Origin: Deltaproteobacteria bacterium | GTDB lineage: Bacteria > Myxococcota_A > Polyangia > GCA-2747355 | Length of the DNA stretch: 39,974 bases | Direction: 5' to 3' | NCBI GenBank assembly: GCA_019314525.1 | Contig: JAFCZD010000011.1 | Coordinates: 1 to 39,974 of the forward strand | Part shown: positions 9,024 to 17,161 of the stretch, piece after piece | Numbering within the stretch: position 1 is the first letter of the stretch | Layout of the letters: each line of letters opens with the position of its first letter | The notes under the pieces: generated by a model | Told to the model about the DNA's origin: nothing | The model's database searches: none | Seen by the model: only the letters and a program-made list of their open reading frames with translations | Position numbers and translations under genes: made by a program

Positions 9024-10087
9024 CCTGCGTTGCTCGTGCTCAAGAGCATCTCTTTGTCGGTGAACTCGACGCCTTGCTCTTGCCGCGCCACGATCTCACC
9101 CACCGCCTTGGCATCCATTCCCTTGAGCGCGACCAAAGCCTCGTCCGCCGACGCCGCAGGAACCACCGCTAGCATGCCAAGGCCCATATTAAAGGTGCGC
9201 AGCATCTCGTCCACGGGGACTCTCCCGCGTTCGGCGATGAGCTGCATCACCGCGGGCACCTCCCAGCGCGACGGGTTGAACCTCCAGGCCATGCTCTCTG
9301 GTAGCACGCGTGGTGGGTTTTCGATCAAACCACCCCCTGTGACATGCACGAGAGCGCGCACATCCACTGCGGCCTTGAGCCGCGTCACATCATCGACATA
9401 AATGTGGGTGGGCTCCAGCAGCTCGTCGCCCAGAGAGCGCCCTAGCTCCGGCACAGGGGCCATGAGGTCGGTGTCGTCGTCGATCAACACTCGACGCGCC
9501 AAGGAGTAGCCGTTGGAGTGCAGCCCGCTGGCGGGTAAGCCAATCACGACATCACCCAATTGCACGCGGCTGCCATCGAGCACGGCCCCCTCGTCGGTGA
9601 GGCCCACAGCGAAGCCCGCCAGGTCGTACTCTCCTGCGGGATAGAAGCCTGGCATCTCCGCGGTCTCACCGCCCACCAACGCACAGCGCGCCTGCCGGCA
9701 GCCCTTGGCGATGCCAGCGATAACCTCCTCAGCCACAGCCACCTCGAGCTTCCCAGTGGCAAAGTAGTCGAGAAAGAAGAGTGGGCGCGCGCCAGTGCAG
9801 ATCAAGTCGTTGACGTTCATCGCGACCAAATCGATACCAACGGTGCCGTGTCGCCCTGTGAGAAAAGCGAGCTTGAGCTTCGTACCAACGCCATCGCAGC
9901 TGGCGACCAACAACGAACCTTCATCACCGGGTAAGCGGTAGAGACTGGCAAAGCCGCCAACCCCAGCGACGACTTCAGGCCCCTGAGTGGCGCGCACCAA
10001 CTTGCCAATACGCGAGACGAGCTGCGCTCCCGCTGCGATATCAACCCCAGCTTCCGCGTAACTCGCAGGAATATTCTTTTTGCTCAT
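9020..10087 (-). CDS. purM: Phosphoribosylformylglycinamidine cyclo-ligase PurM
   Basis: 355 residues, the usual length. PurM (AIR synthetase) closes the imidazole ring of FGAM with ATP in purine synthesis, acting as a soluble dimer. The N-terminus SYAEAGVDIAAGAQLVSRI and the following GGFASL match the family; VASCDGVGTKLKLA, the ALVGGETAEMPGFY signature and HVTGGGLIENPPRVLPE are all present. The start is the ATG at 10087, with AAGAGG close upstream. It leads the purM-purN pair and is divergent from the EtfD-like gene; the 212 bases between them (10088-10299) hold no gene and no promoter I trust. Confidence 0.97.
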   Translation of the reverse strand: MSKKNIPASYAEAGVDIAAGAQLVSRIGKLVRATQGPEVVAGVGGFASLYRLPGDEGSLLVASCDGVGTKLKLAFLTGRHGTVGIDLVAMNVNDLICTGARPLFFLDYFATGKLEVAVAEEVIAGIAKGCRQARCALVGGETAEMPGFYPAGEYDLAGFAVGLTDEGAVLDGSRVQLGDVVIGLPASGLHSNGYSLARRVLIDDDTDLMAPVPELGRSLGDELLEPTHIYVDDVTRLKAAVDVRALVHVTGGGLIENPPRVLPESMAWRFNPSRWEVPAVMQLIAERGRVPVDEMLRTFNMGLGMLAVVPAASADEALVALKGMDAKAVGEIVARQEQGVEFTDKEMLLSTSNAG

Positions 10088-10299
10088 GCCTCTTGGCTAC
10101 ACCGGAGCCATCCCCCAGCGCAAGGGAGAACGCTCCATTGCAGGGGCCTGGCCCCAAAGGGGGTGGGTGTCCAACTCCTGCAGACTTCTTCGACGAAAAA
10201 GCCGAATATCAACCCCTTGGACTTTCCCATCCCTGCGCTCTCGGTGTACATTGACGCACCGAGACGAACGGGCCAACACAAGCCCTATGAGGTACACAC

Positions 10300-12435
10300 A
10301 TGACCCTATCGCAAGGCATGATGATCTTCTTGCTCGCGGTTGCCTTTGGCATCTTTGGCTGGACACTCTCCCGCTTTATAAAGGTGCTCTCGTTGGGCCG
10401 CAGAGGGCAACGCGCCTTCACCGACTGGGGGGGACGCATCGGCGACGTGCTCCAGTTCTTCTTTGCGCAACGCTCCGTTGCCCGTGAGAAAGCCAGCTAC
10501 CATCACCTATTGATTTTCTGGGGCTTCCTCATCATTGCTGTGGGCACGCTGGAGATCCTCCTCAATGGTGTGATTCCTGCTTTTTCCTTCGAACTTCTTG
10601 GCAAACCCTTCAACGCCGCCTTCAAGTTTGTTCTGGACATCACCAACTTCGCCGTCATGGGGGTCATCCTCTACGCGGTCTACCGGAGGGTGGTGCTCAA
10701 ACCGAGCCTGATCCCCATGAATTGGGACGCAGCCCTCATCCTGGGCATGATCTTCACCCTCTGCTTCACCCACTTTCTCGCCCACGGCTTCCACTTTGTC
10801 GCTGCTGATGGCGTCGGAACACGCTTCATCCCCGATTCCGTGGGTCCTCCGGGATCTGCCAGCTATATGCCCATTGCAGGTGCTGTCTACACGGCATTCA
10901 ATGGCGTCTCCACCGAGACGGCCCACATCATCTCGACGATCAGCTACTGGATCCACGTGATGATTGTGCTCTTCTTCCTCAACTACATCCCCTACTCCAA
11001 GCACCTGCACTTGCTTGGCGCGATGCCCAACATCCTCTTGCGCAACAAGGAACAATCGGGCCTGATGCCCAAACTCGACCTTGAAGACGAGAACGATTGG
11101 GGCGTGGGGCGCTATGAGCAGTTTGGTTGGAAATCACTGCTCGACAGCTACGCTTGCACCGAATGCGCGCGCTGCAGCAACCACTGCCCTGCCTTCAACA
11201 CAGACAAGCCGCTCTCGCCAATGCACCTCGTACACGACATCAAATACGAGATGTTCGAGCGTGGTGAGATCTTGGCGCGGGTCTCGCCAGCGGGGCGCAA
11301 AGCCATCGACGCCTGCGATCCCACAGGTGAGGAGCACCCGGATGTCACCGACAGCGACAAGGAGTTGATGGCCGAGTTGGTGAAGATGCCTCCACTCATT
11401 GGGGGACGCATCAAAGAAGAGACCCTCTGGGCATGCACCACCTGTGGTCAATGCGAGGAGATCTGCCCCGTCTTCATCGAACACCCGCTGAAGATCATGC
11501 AGATGCGCACCAACCTGGTGCTCGAGCAAGAGAAGCAACCCGCCGAATGGGTGCGGATGTTTCGTGGGATGGAGAACAACCAGAATCCGTGGGGCCTTGG
11601 CTCCGACTCACGAATGGATTGGGCCAAACGCTATGACATCCCAATCATGGCCGAGAAGAAGTCCGCAGAGTATCTGCTCTGGATTGGCTGCGCGGGCTCC
11701 TTCGACGACCGTGGTCAGAAGATCTCCCGTGACTGGATCGCTCTTTTGCAACAGGCAGGTGTGGACTTCGCGGTACTTGGGGAAGAAGAAGGCTGCACAG
11801 GTGACGCAGCCCGCCGAGCTGGCAATGAGTTCCTCTTCCAGATGATGGCTGAAGCCAACATTGAGATGTTTGGGGAATATGGTGTCAAGAAGATCCTCGC
11901 CGCCTGCCCCCATTGCGTTCACAGCTTCAAGCACGAGTACCCAGCCTTTGGTGGCAATTACGAAGTGTGGCACCACTCTCAATTCCTTGAGAAACTCCTC
12001 GCTGAAGGCAAGCTGAAGGCTGACAACAAGCAGAAGGAAAAGGTGGTCTTCCACGATCCCTGCTATCTCGGCCGCTGGAACAAAGAATATGATAAGCCGC
12101 GAGCAGTGTTGCAACACGCCACAGGCGCGGCGCCCGTAGAGCTCGAACGCCACCACGATAAGAGCTTCTGCTGTGGTGCGGGCGGTGCCAAACTCTGGGC
12201 CGAAGAGGAAGAGCCCTATGTGAATGTGAACCGCGCGAGAGAGGCCGTGGAGAGCGGCGCGACGGTGATCGGCACGGCCTGCCCTTTTTGCAACAGCATG
12301 CTCATGGATGGGCTGAAGAACCTCGACAAAGACGAGGAGATGGACGTCCTGGACATTGCGCAGGTTTTGGCTCGCGCGTCCGGTGCCAAGATCCGCCTCA
12401 AGGAAGAAGCCGAGGACACCGAGGGATCAGCCTAG
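10300..12435 (+). CDS. EtfD-like membrane Fe-S oxidoreductase (ETF:quinone type)
   Basis: 711 residues with three modules. The first (about 1-250) has five membrane helices and paired His like the NarI cytochrome b subunit (HHLLIFWGF, HFLAHGFHF). The second has two [4Fe-4S] sets: Cys286, 289, 292, 296 (CTECARCSNHCP) and Cys379, 382, 385, 389 (CTTCGQCEEICP). The third has two CCG-type heterodisulphide-reductase domains, with CCGAGG at 624-629 and CPHC and CPFC nearby. This is the layout of EtfD/FadF proteins, which pass electrons from electron-transfer flavoprotein to the quinone pool during fatty-acid beta-oxidation. No etfAB genes are in the window, so the donor is inferred from the family. 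GAGG lies 7 bases before the ATG. The gene appears to be transcribed alone. Confidence 0.85.
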   Translation: MTLSQGMMIFLLAVAFGIFGWTLSRFIKVLSLGRRGQRAFTDWGGRIGDVLQFFFAQRSVAREKASYHHLLIFWGFLIIAVGTLEILLNGVIPAFSFELLGKPFNAAFKFVLDITNFAVMGVILYAVYRRVVLKPSLIPMNWDAALILGMIFTLCFTHFLAHGFHFVAADGVGTRFIPDSVGPPGSASYMPIAGAVYTAFNGVSTETAHIISTISYWIHVMIVLFFLNYIPYSKHLHLLGAMPNILLRNKEQSGLMPKLDLEDENDWGVGRYEQFGWKSLLDSYACTECARCSNHCPAFNTDKPLSPMHLVHDIKYEMFERGEILARVSPAGRKAIDACDPTGEEHPDVTDSDKELMAELVKMPPLIGGRIKEETLWACTTCGQCEEICPVFIEHPLKIMQMRTNLVLEQEKQPAEWVRMFRGMENNQNPWGLGSDSRMDWAKRYDIPIMAEKKSAEYLLWIGCAGSFDDRGQKISRDWIALLQQAGVDFAVLGEEEGCTGDAARRAGNEFLFQMMAEANIEMFGEYGVKKILAACPHCVHSFKHEYPAFGGNYEVWHHSQFLEKLLAEGKLKADNKQKEKVVFHDPCYLGRWNKEYDKPRAVLQHATGAAPVELERHHDKSFCCGAGGAKLWAEEEEPYVNVNRAREAVESGATVIGTACPFCNSMLMDGLKNLDKDEEMDVLDIAQVLARASGAKIRLKEEAEDTEGSA

Positions 12436-12484
12436 AGCAGGCCCTAATAGCGGCGAATCACCCCTTATTTCAACTAGCTCGGCT

Positions 12485-12513
12485 TTGACTTCGACTCTTG
12501 GCCCAGCTATCGT
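12485..12513 (+). promoter_or_regulatory. Promoter predicting a leaderless mRNA
   Basis: TTGACT (12485-12490), a 17-base spacer and TATCGT (12508-12513). Only 6 bases separate the -10 from the ATG at 12520, so transcription should begin at or next to the start codon. No Shine-Dalgarno sequence is present. Confidence 0.6.
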
Positions 12514-12519
12514 CTTGCC

Positions 12520-13035
12520 ATGATTCGACTCCATCCCCTGGCCCTCGCCTCGCTCTTGTTGGTGAGCGCGTGTGGCGAAGACGACGCCAGCGTCCCAGGG
12601 TACACTTCCCCCTGCCTGAGCCCCATGGGCTCGGTTCTAGACTGCCCTGCCAGCGCAAGCGTGCCTGCCACCAAGAACGCCACGCCCGAGGATGCCTGTG
12701 AGCGTTTGGTGCAATGCGGGATCCTCGCTGGCGAGCGTATTGTTGGTGATCCACTGCATCATGAGTTCGACTATCGCTGGTGCCTCGGCCGACTACGGCT
12801 ACCGCCACAAGACCCCTGTGAGTCCCATCGACGCTACACCCCTGATCATGTGAACCCAGCCATCGAGTGCATGATGAGCACGCCTTGTGTCGCCCTCGGT
12901 GAGCCCTTCTCCGCGAAATTCGTCGGCGGCGATGATTCATCAACCATCGACAGTTACCTCTGCCCAGATGGAACAACCACCCGCTGTACCGCGACGATCT
13001 GCGATCACGGAATCCTCAACTACTCATGCCCCTGA
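12520..13035 (+). CDS. Small Cys-containing lipoprotein, unknown function
   Basis: 171 residues. A short signal sequence ends in the lipobox VSAC (Cys18), followed by GEDDAS; the acidic residues after the Cys suggest inner-membrane retention is possible, but sorting rules for this group are not certain. The mature part holds about 12 further Cys, including a CERLVQCG element, and probably forms disulphides in the periplasm or on the surface. I recognise no domain. The ATG at 12520 lies 6 bases after a -10 hexamer. The 3' end overlaps the next gene by 10 bases (13026-13035), so the two are probably one operon and may work together at the envelope. Confidence 0.8.
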   Translation: MIRLHPLALASLLLVSACGEDDASVPGYTSPCLSPMGSVLDCPASASVPATKNATPEDACERLVQCGILAGERIVGDPLHHEFDYRWCLGRLRLPPQDPCESHRRYTPDHVNPAIECMMSTPCVALGEPFSAKFVGGDDSSTIDSYLCPDGTTTRCTATICDHGILNYSCP

Positions 13036-14771
13036 ACGCGACGCCACTCATCCTTCGGCTACTCCTCGCCACTGTGACCACAGTGGTCATCGGCACGCCC
13101 ACACCTGCGCAAGCAAGGAACACTGTGGAGCAGCTCCTGCGTCTGCTCAAACGACGCCCCAGCGCTATGTCGCGCAATACCTGGCGCGCCCAACGACGTG
13201 AAGCAGCCCGTGAGTTGGGTCGTGCCAAAGAGCGCCGGGCTGTCCCCGAGCTGCTGCGCATTATCAAAAAAGAGCGCTTTGATGTGATCCTGGAGATCTC
13301 CATCGATGCCCTGGGCAATATCGGCGACAAGCGCGCCATTGGGCCTATTGAGCGCCTGCTCAACGACCCGTCCCTCGACGCCTACGTGCGAGACGCTGTC
13401 TCGGGAGCGTTGCACAAGCTCGGCAAGAAGGGGACCTCAGCGCTGCCCAAACGTCCCAGTTCCACTGGAAACACTGGCAAGGGTCGATCACCCAAACGGG
13501 GCAGCATAGATGGTCCCAAAGTGGAGAATCTGCCCCCAGAGCACAAAGCGCCCTTTGACAAGCTCCCTCCGCTTGAGCTCCCCAGCTGGCCCAAGGATTT
13601 GATCGCACGCTCCAGCCAATTCGACATCGCCGCAAGCAGCGGGCAACTTCGTTGGGAAGGAGCAGGCTGGGGCGAGCGCACCAGCATGAGCCTCGGCGCA
13701 GAGAGCCGTTACAAGCTGCAGGTGGAGCGGCTCAGCACAGGCTATTCCCTCGATGGCCTGACCACCCTTGGTTTCCACCTCTATGATCCAACAGGTGATG
13801 ACAACACCAGCTGGGACCTCGGGCACACACTCCAGGTCAACTCCGAGGTGCGCTTCTACCCCTTCACCAACGACCTGCCCCTGCTCTTTGGCCAATTCAG
13901 TGGTGGGGTGACTTGGGGCCTTGGGATCGCCAAGCCCCCAACCTCTTTTGACGAAAAACGTGTAACTCTGGGCAGCTCTCTCTCCGCGGCCTTCGCGCCT
14001 GGCTATGGGCGTGTGCTGGATATTGGCTCGCAGCTGCGCGTTATACGCATCGAGCGCGCCCTGCGCAGGGCGGGGGTCCTAGAAAAGGTGGTGGCCATCA
14101 ACAAGCAGACGGCTGCCAAGCTCTCAGCGATGTGGTACCGCTACCGCAACACCGTCGGCAGCTACGCACAACTAGGGTATACTATTGATATTTTGCGCAA
14201 AGCTGGACTCTTACGTGAAGAGGTAGACCCCGCCACAGCCTATCGCCTGATCCGTATCCTCGACGATCCCCAGCTGATGGATCGCCTGACGGGCTATCAC
14301 TTCAAGCTCGGTTATGGCTACACACGCACGTTGGTGAAAGACGCTGATGATGACAACCTCGGCTACCTCTTCTCCACAGCAAGCTACCACGACCAGATCG
14401 GTACGACGCGCCAGTTCAGTGCTATCACACGCTTTTTTTGGAGCCACATTGGGGAGCCTGACACCTACAACCTCAACCTCGAAAGTTCTTACGATTGGTT
14501 TCTCTACAACCGTGCTTTCGACCCCCTTGGCGCCATCGGCCTGACATTCACTGCCGGCATCAACAATCAGCCAGGCAGCGCCTTCGAGGATGGTGGCATC
14601 GCCTACCAGGCGCTCATAGGCGGGCACTACACGCGCTATTTCAATCGCGGGTCACGAATCATCGCCTCACTGCAAGGGGGAGCCGACCGCCGCGGCGGCA
14701 TCGTGCTTTTCAGCCTCGAGGCACGCTATGGCATCGCCTCGGGCTCTTATGCGGCTAGCTCAGGTCGATAA
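13026..14771 (+). CDS. HEAT-repeat protein with C-terminal outer-membrane barrel
   Basis: 581 residues. A signal peptide (cleavage after AQA, about residue 29) is followed by HEAT/PBS-lyase-like helical repeats from about 45 to 140 (AVPELLRIIKKE, AIGPIERLLNDPSLDAYVRDAVSGALHKLG). A Pro/Ser/Gly/Lys linker (about 140-185) leads to a long region of alternating aromatic and polar strands (about 200-575), consistent with an outer-membrane beta-barrel. Strand-like pieces include SLDGLTTLGFHLY and FKLGYGYTRTLV; residues near 300-400 look helical and may be a plug or large loop. No function can be read. It overlaps the preceding lipoprotein gene by 10 bases and converges on the zinc protein gene. Confidence 0.75.
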   Translation: MPLNATPLILRLLLATVTTVVIGTPTPAQARNTVEQLLRLLKRRPSAMSRNTWRAQRREAARELGRAKERRAVPELLRIIKKERFDVILEISIDALGNIGDKRAIGPIERLLNDPSLDAYVRDAVSGALHKLGKKGTSALPKRPSSTGNTGKGRSPKRGSIDGPKVENLPPEHKAPFDKLPPLELPSWPKDLIARSSQFDIAASSGQLRWEGAGWGERTSMSLGAESRYKLQVERLSTGYSLDGLTTLGFHLYDPTGDDNTSWDLGHTLQVNSEVRFYPFTNDLPLLFGQFSGGVTWGLGIAKPPTSFDEKRVTLGSSLSAAFAPGYGRVLDIGSQLRVIRIERALRRAGVLEKVVAINKQTAAKLSAMWYRYRNTVGSYAQLGYTIDILRKAGLLREEVDPATAYRLIRILDDPQLMDRLTGYHFKLGYGYTRTLVKDADDDNLGYLFSTASYHDQIGTTRQFSAITRFFWSHIGEPDTYNLNLESSYDWFLYNRAFDPLGAIGLTFTAGINNQPGSAFEDGGIAYQALIGGHYTRYFNRGSRIIASLQGGADRRGGIVLFSLEARYGIASGSYAASSGR

Positions 14772-14794
14772 CCGCTGGTTACGCAACCGACGCG

Positions 14795-15538
14795 TTACTT
14801 CGTTCCCTGATCGCAGAGCACACAGCGAAAGCGCCCCATCCTGAGCAAGCTCTCGACAAGCCCACTCACACGCACCACGTGGGCCGCACAGAAAACATTG
14901 TGGCAGACATCGCAGCGAAAACCGTTCTCACTGTTGATGGCCCCACGAAGGCGCCGCTGACGGGGCGTCAGCACGCTTCGGCTGCAAATACGACATGTAC
15001 ACGTAAGTTGGGCACGCTCAGGGCTGATTTCATCTGAACGACACTTTGCAAGGGAAGGCCCCGCAACAGGAACGTTGTCACCGTTCTTGGGTGGTCGACC
15101 TACGTCTGGGGCGGCTGAAGCACGATAGTCCTTCGCCGCCGCCCGGGCTGAGCGCATCGCGGCTTTCGCCTCCTCGGGGCTCATGCGAACGGTTTCAGGC
15201 ACGCTCGGAGGTTCTCTTGGTGGTGACTCATGGGAGGCCACGGGTTCAGGCGGGACCACGGGAGGTTCGGGCGGGGCCACGGGAGTTGTATCCAGACCTG
15301 GCAGCCGCACGTCGTGACCGTGGTTCACCAGCGCCTTCTCGGCAAAGAGCTCTTCTTCCGGGGGCTCGATATCATCCGCAGAAAAGAGATCAGACTTGGC
15401 CCAAAGTGTCGTCGCCTCGTCCTCAGGCTCTTCAGCCCTCTGCGGTGCAAGCTTCTCCGGCGCAAGCTTCTCTGGCGCAAGCTTCTCCGGCGCGAGCTCC
15501 GGATGCTCTTCAATCGTGTTGTTGTCGTCCACGCTCAC
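14795..15538 (-). CDS. Pro-rich protein with C-terminal RING/treble-clef-like zinc site
   Basis: 247 residues, no signal peptide. The N-terminus has a tandem PEKLA repeat (about residues 15-33) in an acidic stretch, then a Pro/Glu/Val linker to about 115, a helical Ala-rich piece, and a C-terminal Cys domain. The ligands pair as Cys182/Cys185, Cys209/Cys212, Cys217/His220 and Cys239/Cys242, with a further Cys180. This C2-C2-CH-C2 spacing is what a cross-brace (RING, FYVE or AN1-like) zinc fold uses. A cytoplasmic location and a protein-binding or scaffolding role are inference. The start is GTG 15538 with GAAGAG upstream. It lies 70 bases from the Smr gene on the same strand and is probably co-transcribed. 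Confidence 0.75.
   Translation of the reverse strand: MSVDDNNTIEEHPELAPEKLAPEKLAPEKLAPQRAEEPEDEATTLWAKSDLFSADDIEPPEEELFAEKALVNHGHDVRLPGLDTTPVAPPEPPVVPPEPVASHESPPREPPSVPETVRMSPEEAKAAMRSARAAAKDYRASAAPDVGRPPKNGDNVPVAGPSLAKCRSDEISPERAQLTCTCRICSRSVLTPRQRRLRGAINSENGFRCDVCHNVFCAAHVVRVSGLVESLLRMGRFRCVLCDQGTK
15447..15491 (-). repeat. Three tandem 15-base in-frame repeats
   Basis: Three copies of a 15-base unit (15447-15461, 15462-15476, 15477-15491) differing at one base, with a decayed fourth copy after them. They encode the repeated five-residue ELAPEK/LAPEK element at the N-terminus of the zinc protein. The unit is a multiple of three, so copy-number changes would keep the frame. Confidence 0.85.
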
Positions 15539-15608
15539 GGGCTCTTCTCACAGTGGCAAGGCTGGCGGGCTGAACCATTGTCCAGATCTCGGCTTGAGGC
15601 AAGCACCG

Positions 15609-16517
15609 TCAGCGACGGAGCAACACATAGAGCGCACCGAGGCCGCCATCGGTTGGTCGCGCACTGCAAAAAGCAAGCACCGAGCGGCCGATGCGCCCCC
15701 GCATCAACCAAGTCCCCACCGCCTCTTTGAGCACCGGGATGCCGTCTTTTGAATGCAACCCTCGCCCGTGCACGATGAGCACGCAACGATGGTGGCGGCG
15801 TCGACTCTCTGCAAAAAAGGCCTCCACCTTTGGCCTGGCCTCAAGGCGCGTGAAGCCATGAAGATCCAGGTGTGCCCGGACCGAGAACACGCCTTTGCGC
15901 AGCTTCTTGAGCAAGCGACGGTCGATCCCCTCCCCGATGCCCTCGATGTGCTCATGGGAGAAGGTCGTGTCAAAGTCGGAACGTCCAGCCACGAGGTCGG
16001 CGAGCTCTGCCATGACCTCAGCCTCGTCATCACGGGGAGGTCGCACACGCAACGACTGACGCTCTGCTCCCACTACCGGGGCCTTGCACAAAGGGGTCGT
16101 GCCAGCCGCTGCTCCCTCGAAGAGGACACGATCATCGAGTGAAGCTGTCGCGGCCTCCCGCTTCAACCTCTCCTCTTTCTCGAACGCCTGCGCTGCCGCA
16201 GCAGCACGCTCAGCTGCCGCGTCTCCCTCGGCGGCTGCTGGCAGCTGGCGGCCCGATCGTGCCCAATCATCCTTCAGCCCTGCGAAGGGCGTGGCGAAAC
16301 GGTCATCGGGGCGCTTCTCCCGCGCCTTCTTCTTCCTCTCTGTTGAGGGTGCTTCATGTGCACCCTCCGTGTGCTCCCCGCCCTCTGCCTCGTCCTTCAG
16401 CTCCCCGCGGAGGGCTTGCTCGAAGAGCGCCTGGTCCTCAGAGCTCACACGCGCATCGAGCTGACCTCCCCCTGGAAGTAACCGCCTTCGCGCAGCTTTC
16501 GTCGTTCGTCGCGACAT
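15609..16517 (-). CDS. Smr (MutS2 C-terminal-type) domain protein
   Basis: 302 residues from ATG 16517. The first 200 are basic and Ala/Glu-rich, with a likely coiled coil (AAAERAAAAAQAFEKEERL). The Smr domain fills the last 90: LDLHGFTRLEA, HHRCVLIVHGRGLHSKDG and RPTDGGLGALYVLLRR are its three hallmark segments. Smr domains are nucleases acting on branched DNA or on RNA in stalled-ribosome rescue; the HGRG and LDLHG motifs are intact, so activity is likely. The target is not known. An in-frame GTG at 16586 exists, but it would run into the divergent gene; the ATG at 16517 has a TATACT 7 bases upstream and is preferred. It lies upstream of the zinc protein gene. Confidence 0.85.
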   Translation of the reverse strand: MSRRTTKAARRRLLPGGGQLDARVSSEDQALFEQALRGELKDEAEGGEHTEGAHEAPSTERKKKAREKRPDDRFATPFAGLKDDWARSGRQLPAAAEGDAAAERAAAAAQAFEKEERLKREAATASLDDRVLFEGAAAGTTPLCKAPVVGAERQSLRVRPPRDDEAEVMAELADLVAGRSDFDTTFSHEHIEGIGEGIDRRLLKKLRKGVFSVRAHLDLHGFTRLEARPKVEAFFAESRRRHHRCVLIVHGRGLHSKDGIPVLKEAVGTWLMRGRIGRSVLAFCSARPTDGGLGALYVLLRR

Positions 16518-16524
16518 GCACGGG

Positions 16525-16530
16525 AGTATA
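16525..16530 (-). promoter_or_regulatory. -10-like element 7 bases before the Smr start codon
   Basis: TATACT on the minus strand, 7 bases before ATG 16517. No clear -35 is visible. With the divergent promoter at 16545-16574, both start codons share only 63 bases. Confidence 0.4.
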
Positions 16531-16544
16531 GCTGCTGATCCAAG

Positions 16545-16574
16545 GTGACGCCCACCCCACTCGTCCGCTATGCT
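16545..16574 (+). promoter_or_regulatory. Promoter predicting a leaderless mRNA (divergent from Smr)
   Basis: GTGACG (16545-16550), an 18-base spacer and TATGCT (16569-16574), 6 bases before ATG 16581. No Shine-Dalgarno sequence precedes that ATG. Confidence 0.45.
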
Positions 16575-16580
16575 GCCTTC

Positions 16581-17105
16581 ATGCAACCTGCCGACATTTG
16601 CTTGAGTTATTTAGGCGGCGAACGTATCGCCCAGATATTGGAAGACTTCTCCTCTCCACGGGTCAAAGCCGTGCTGAAAGAGGGAGGGATCAAGGTCAAG
16701 CTGCCCAGTGGCGTCATCACCCAAAAGAAGAAACGTCAGATGTGGCAAAGCCGTATCCTCTCGGCGATCGAGAAGGGCAGCGACGAAGCCGCCAGCGAGT
16801 TTCTCCAGCAGTGGCTCCTCAACCATGAGCGGCCCTTGCTGATGGATTACCTCGACGCGCTTGGGGTGAAGCACCGCGCTGGCGAGACCGACGACAGCTT
16901 CCTCTTCTCCATTCCAGCTGAGACTCTGCGAGAAGCCGCGGGGGGGCTCTTCGAGCGCTTCCCCAACGATACAGTGGCAGCCTATTTGGTCTATATCGCC
17001 CATCAACAACAAGCCACTGTCTTTGATGATTGGACACCACTGCAGAGGGCCCTGCGAGTCCAGAGTGCTTCCGCAAAAAGCGACGATCCAGCACCTGGCG
17101 GCTGA
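16581..17105 (+). CDS. Conserved-looking protein of unknown function
   Basis: 174 residues, soluble, no signal peptide or membrane segment. I recognise no domain. The N-terminal 60 residues contain a Lys/Arg-rich element (GVITQKKKRQMWQSRIL) that could contact nucleic acid, followed by amphipathic helices through about 150 and a disordered tail. An earlier GTG at 16545 is in frame, but it coincides with the predicted -35 element, so the ATG at 16581 is preferred. It diverges from the Smr gene across a 63-base gap; with two near-leaderless starts, the pair may be co-regulated. Confidence 0.7.
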   Translation: MQPADICLSYLGGERIAQILEDFSSPRVKAVLKEGGIKVKLPSGVITQKKKRQMWQSRILSAIEKGSDEAASEFLQQWLLNHERPLLMDYLDALGVKHRAGETDDSFLFSIPAETLREAAGGLFERFPNDTVAAYLVYIAHQQQATVFDDWTPLQRALRVQSASAKSDDPAPGG

Positions 17106-17161
17106 GTCCAAGAGATAGTTGTGCGGTGAGCCGACCAACGGTAGGATCGATTCATTAGCCC

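Noticed and set aside
15447-15491. Short tandem repeats as a CRISPR or satellite
   Set aside because: The 15-base units are in frame inside a coding region with no spacers.
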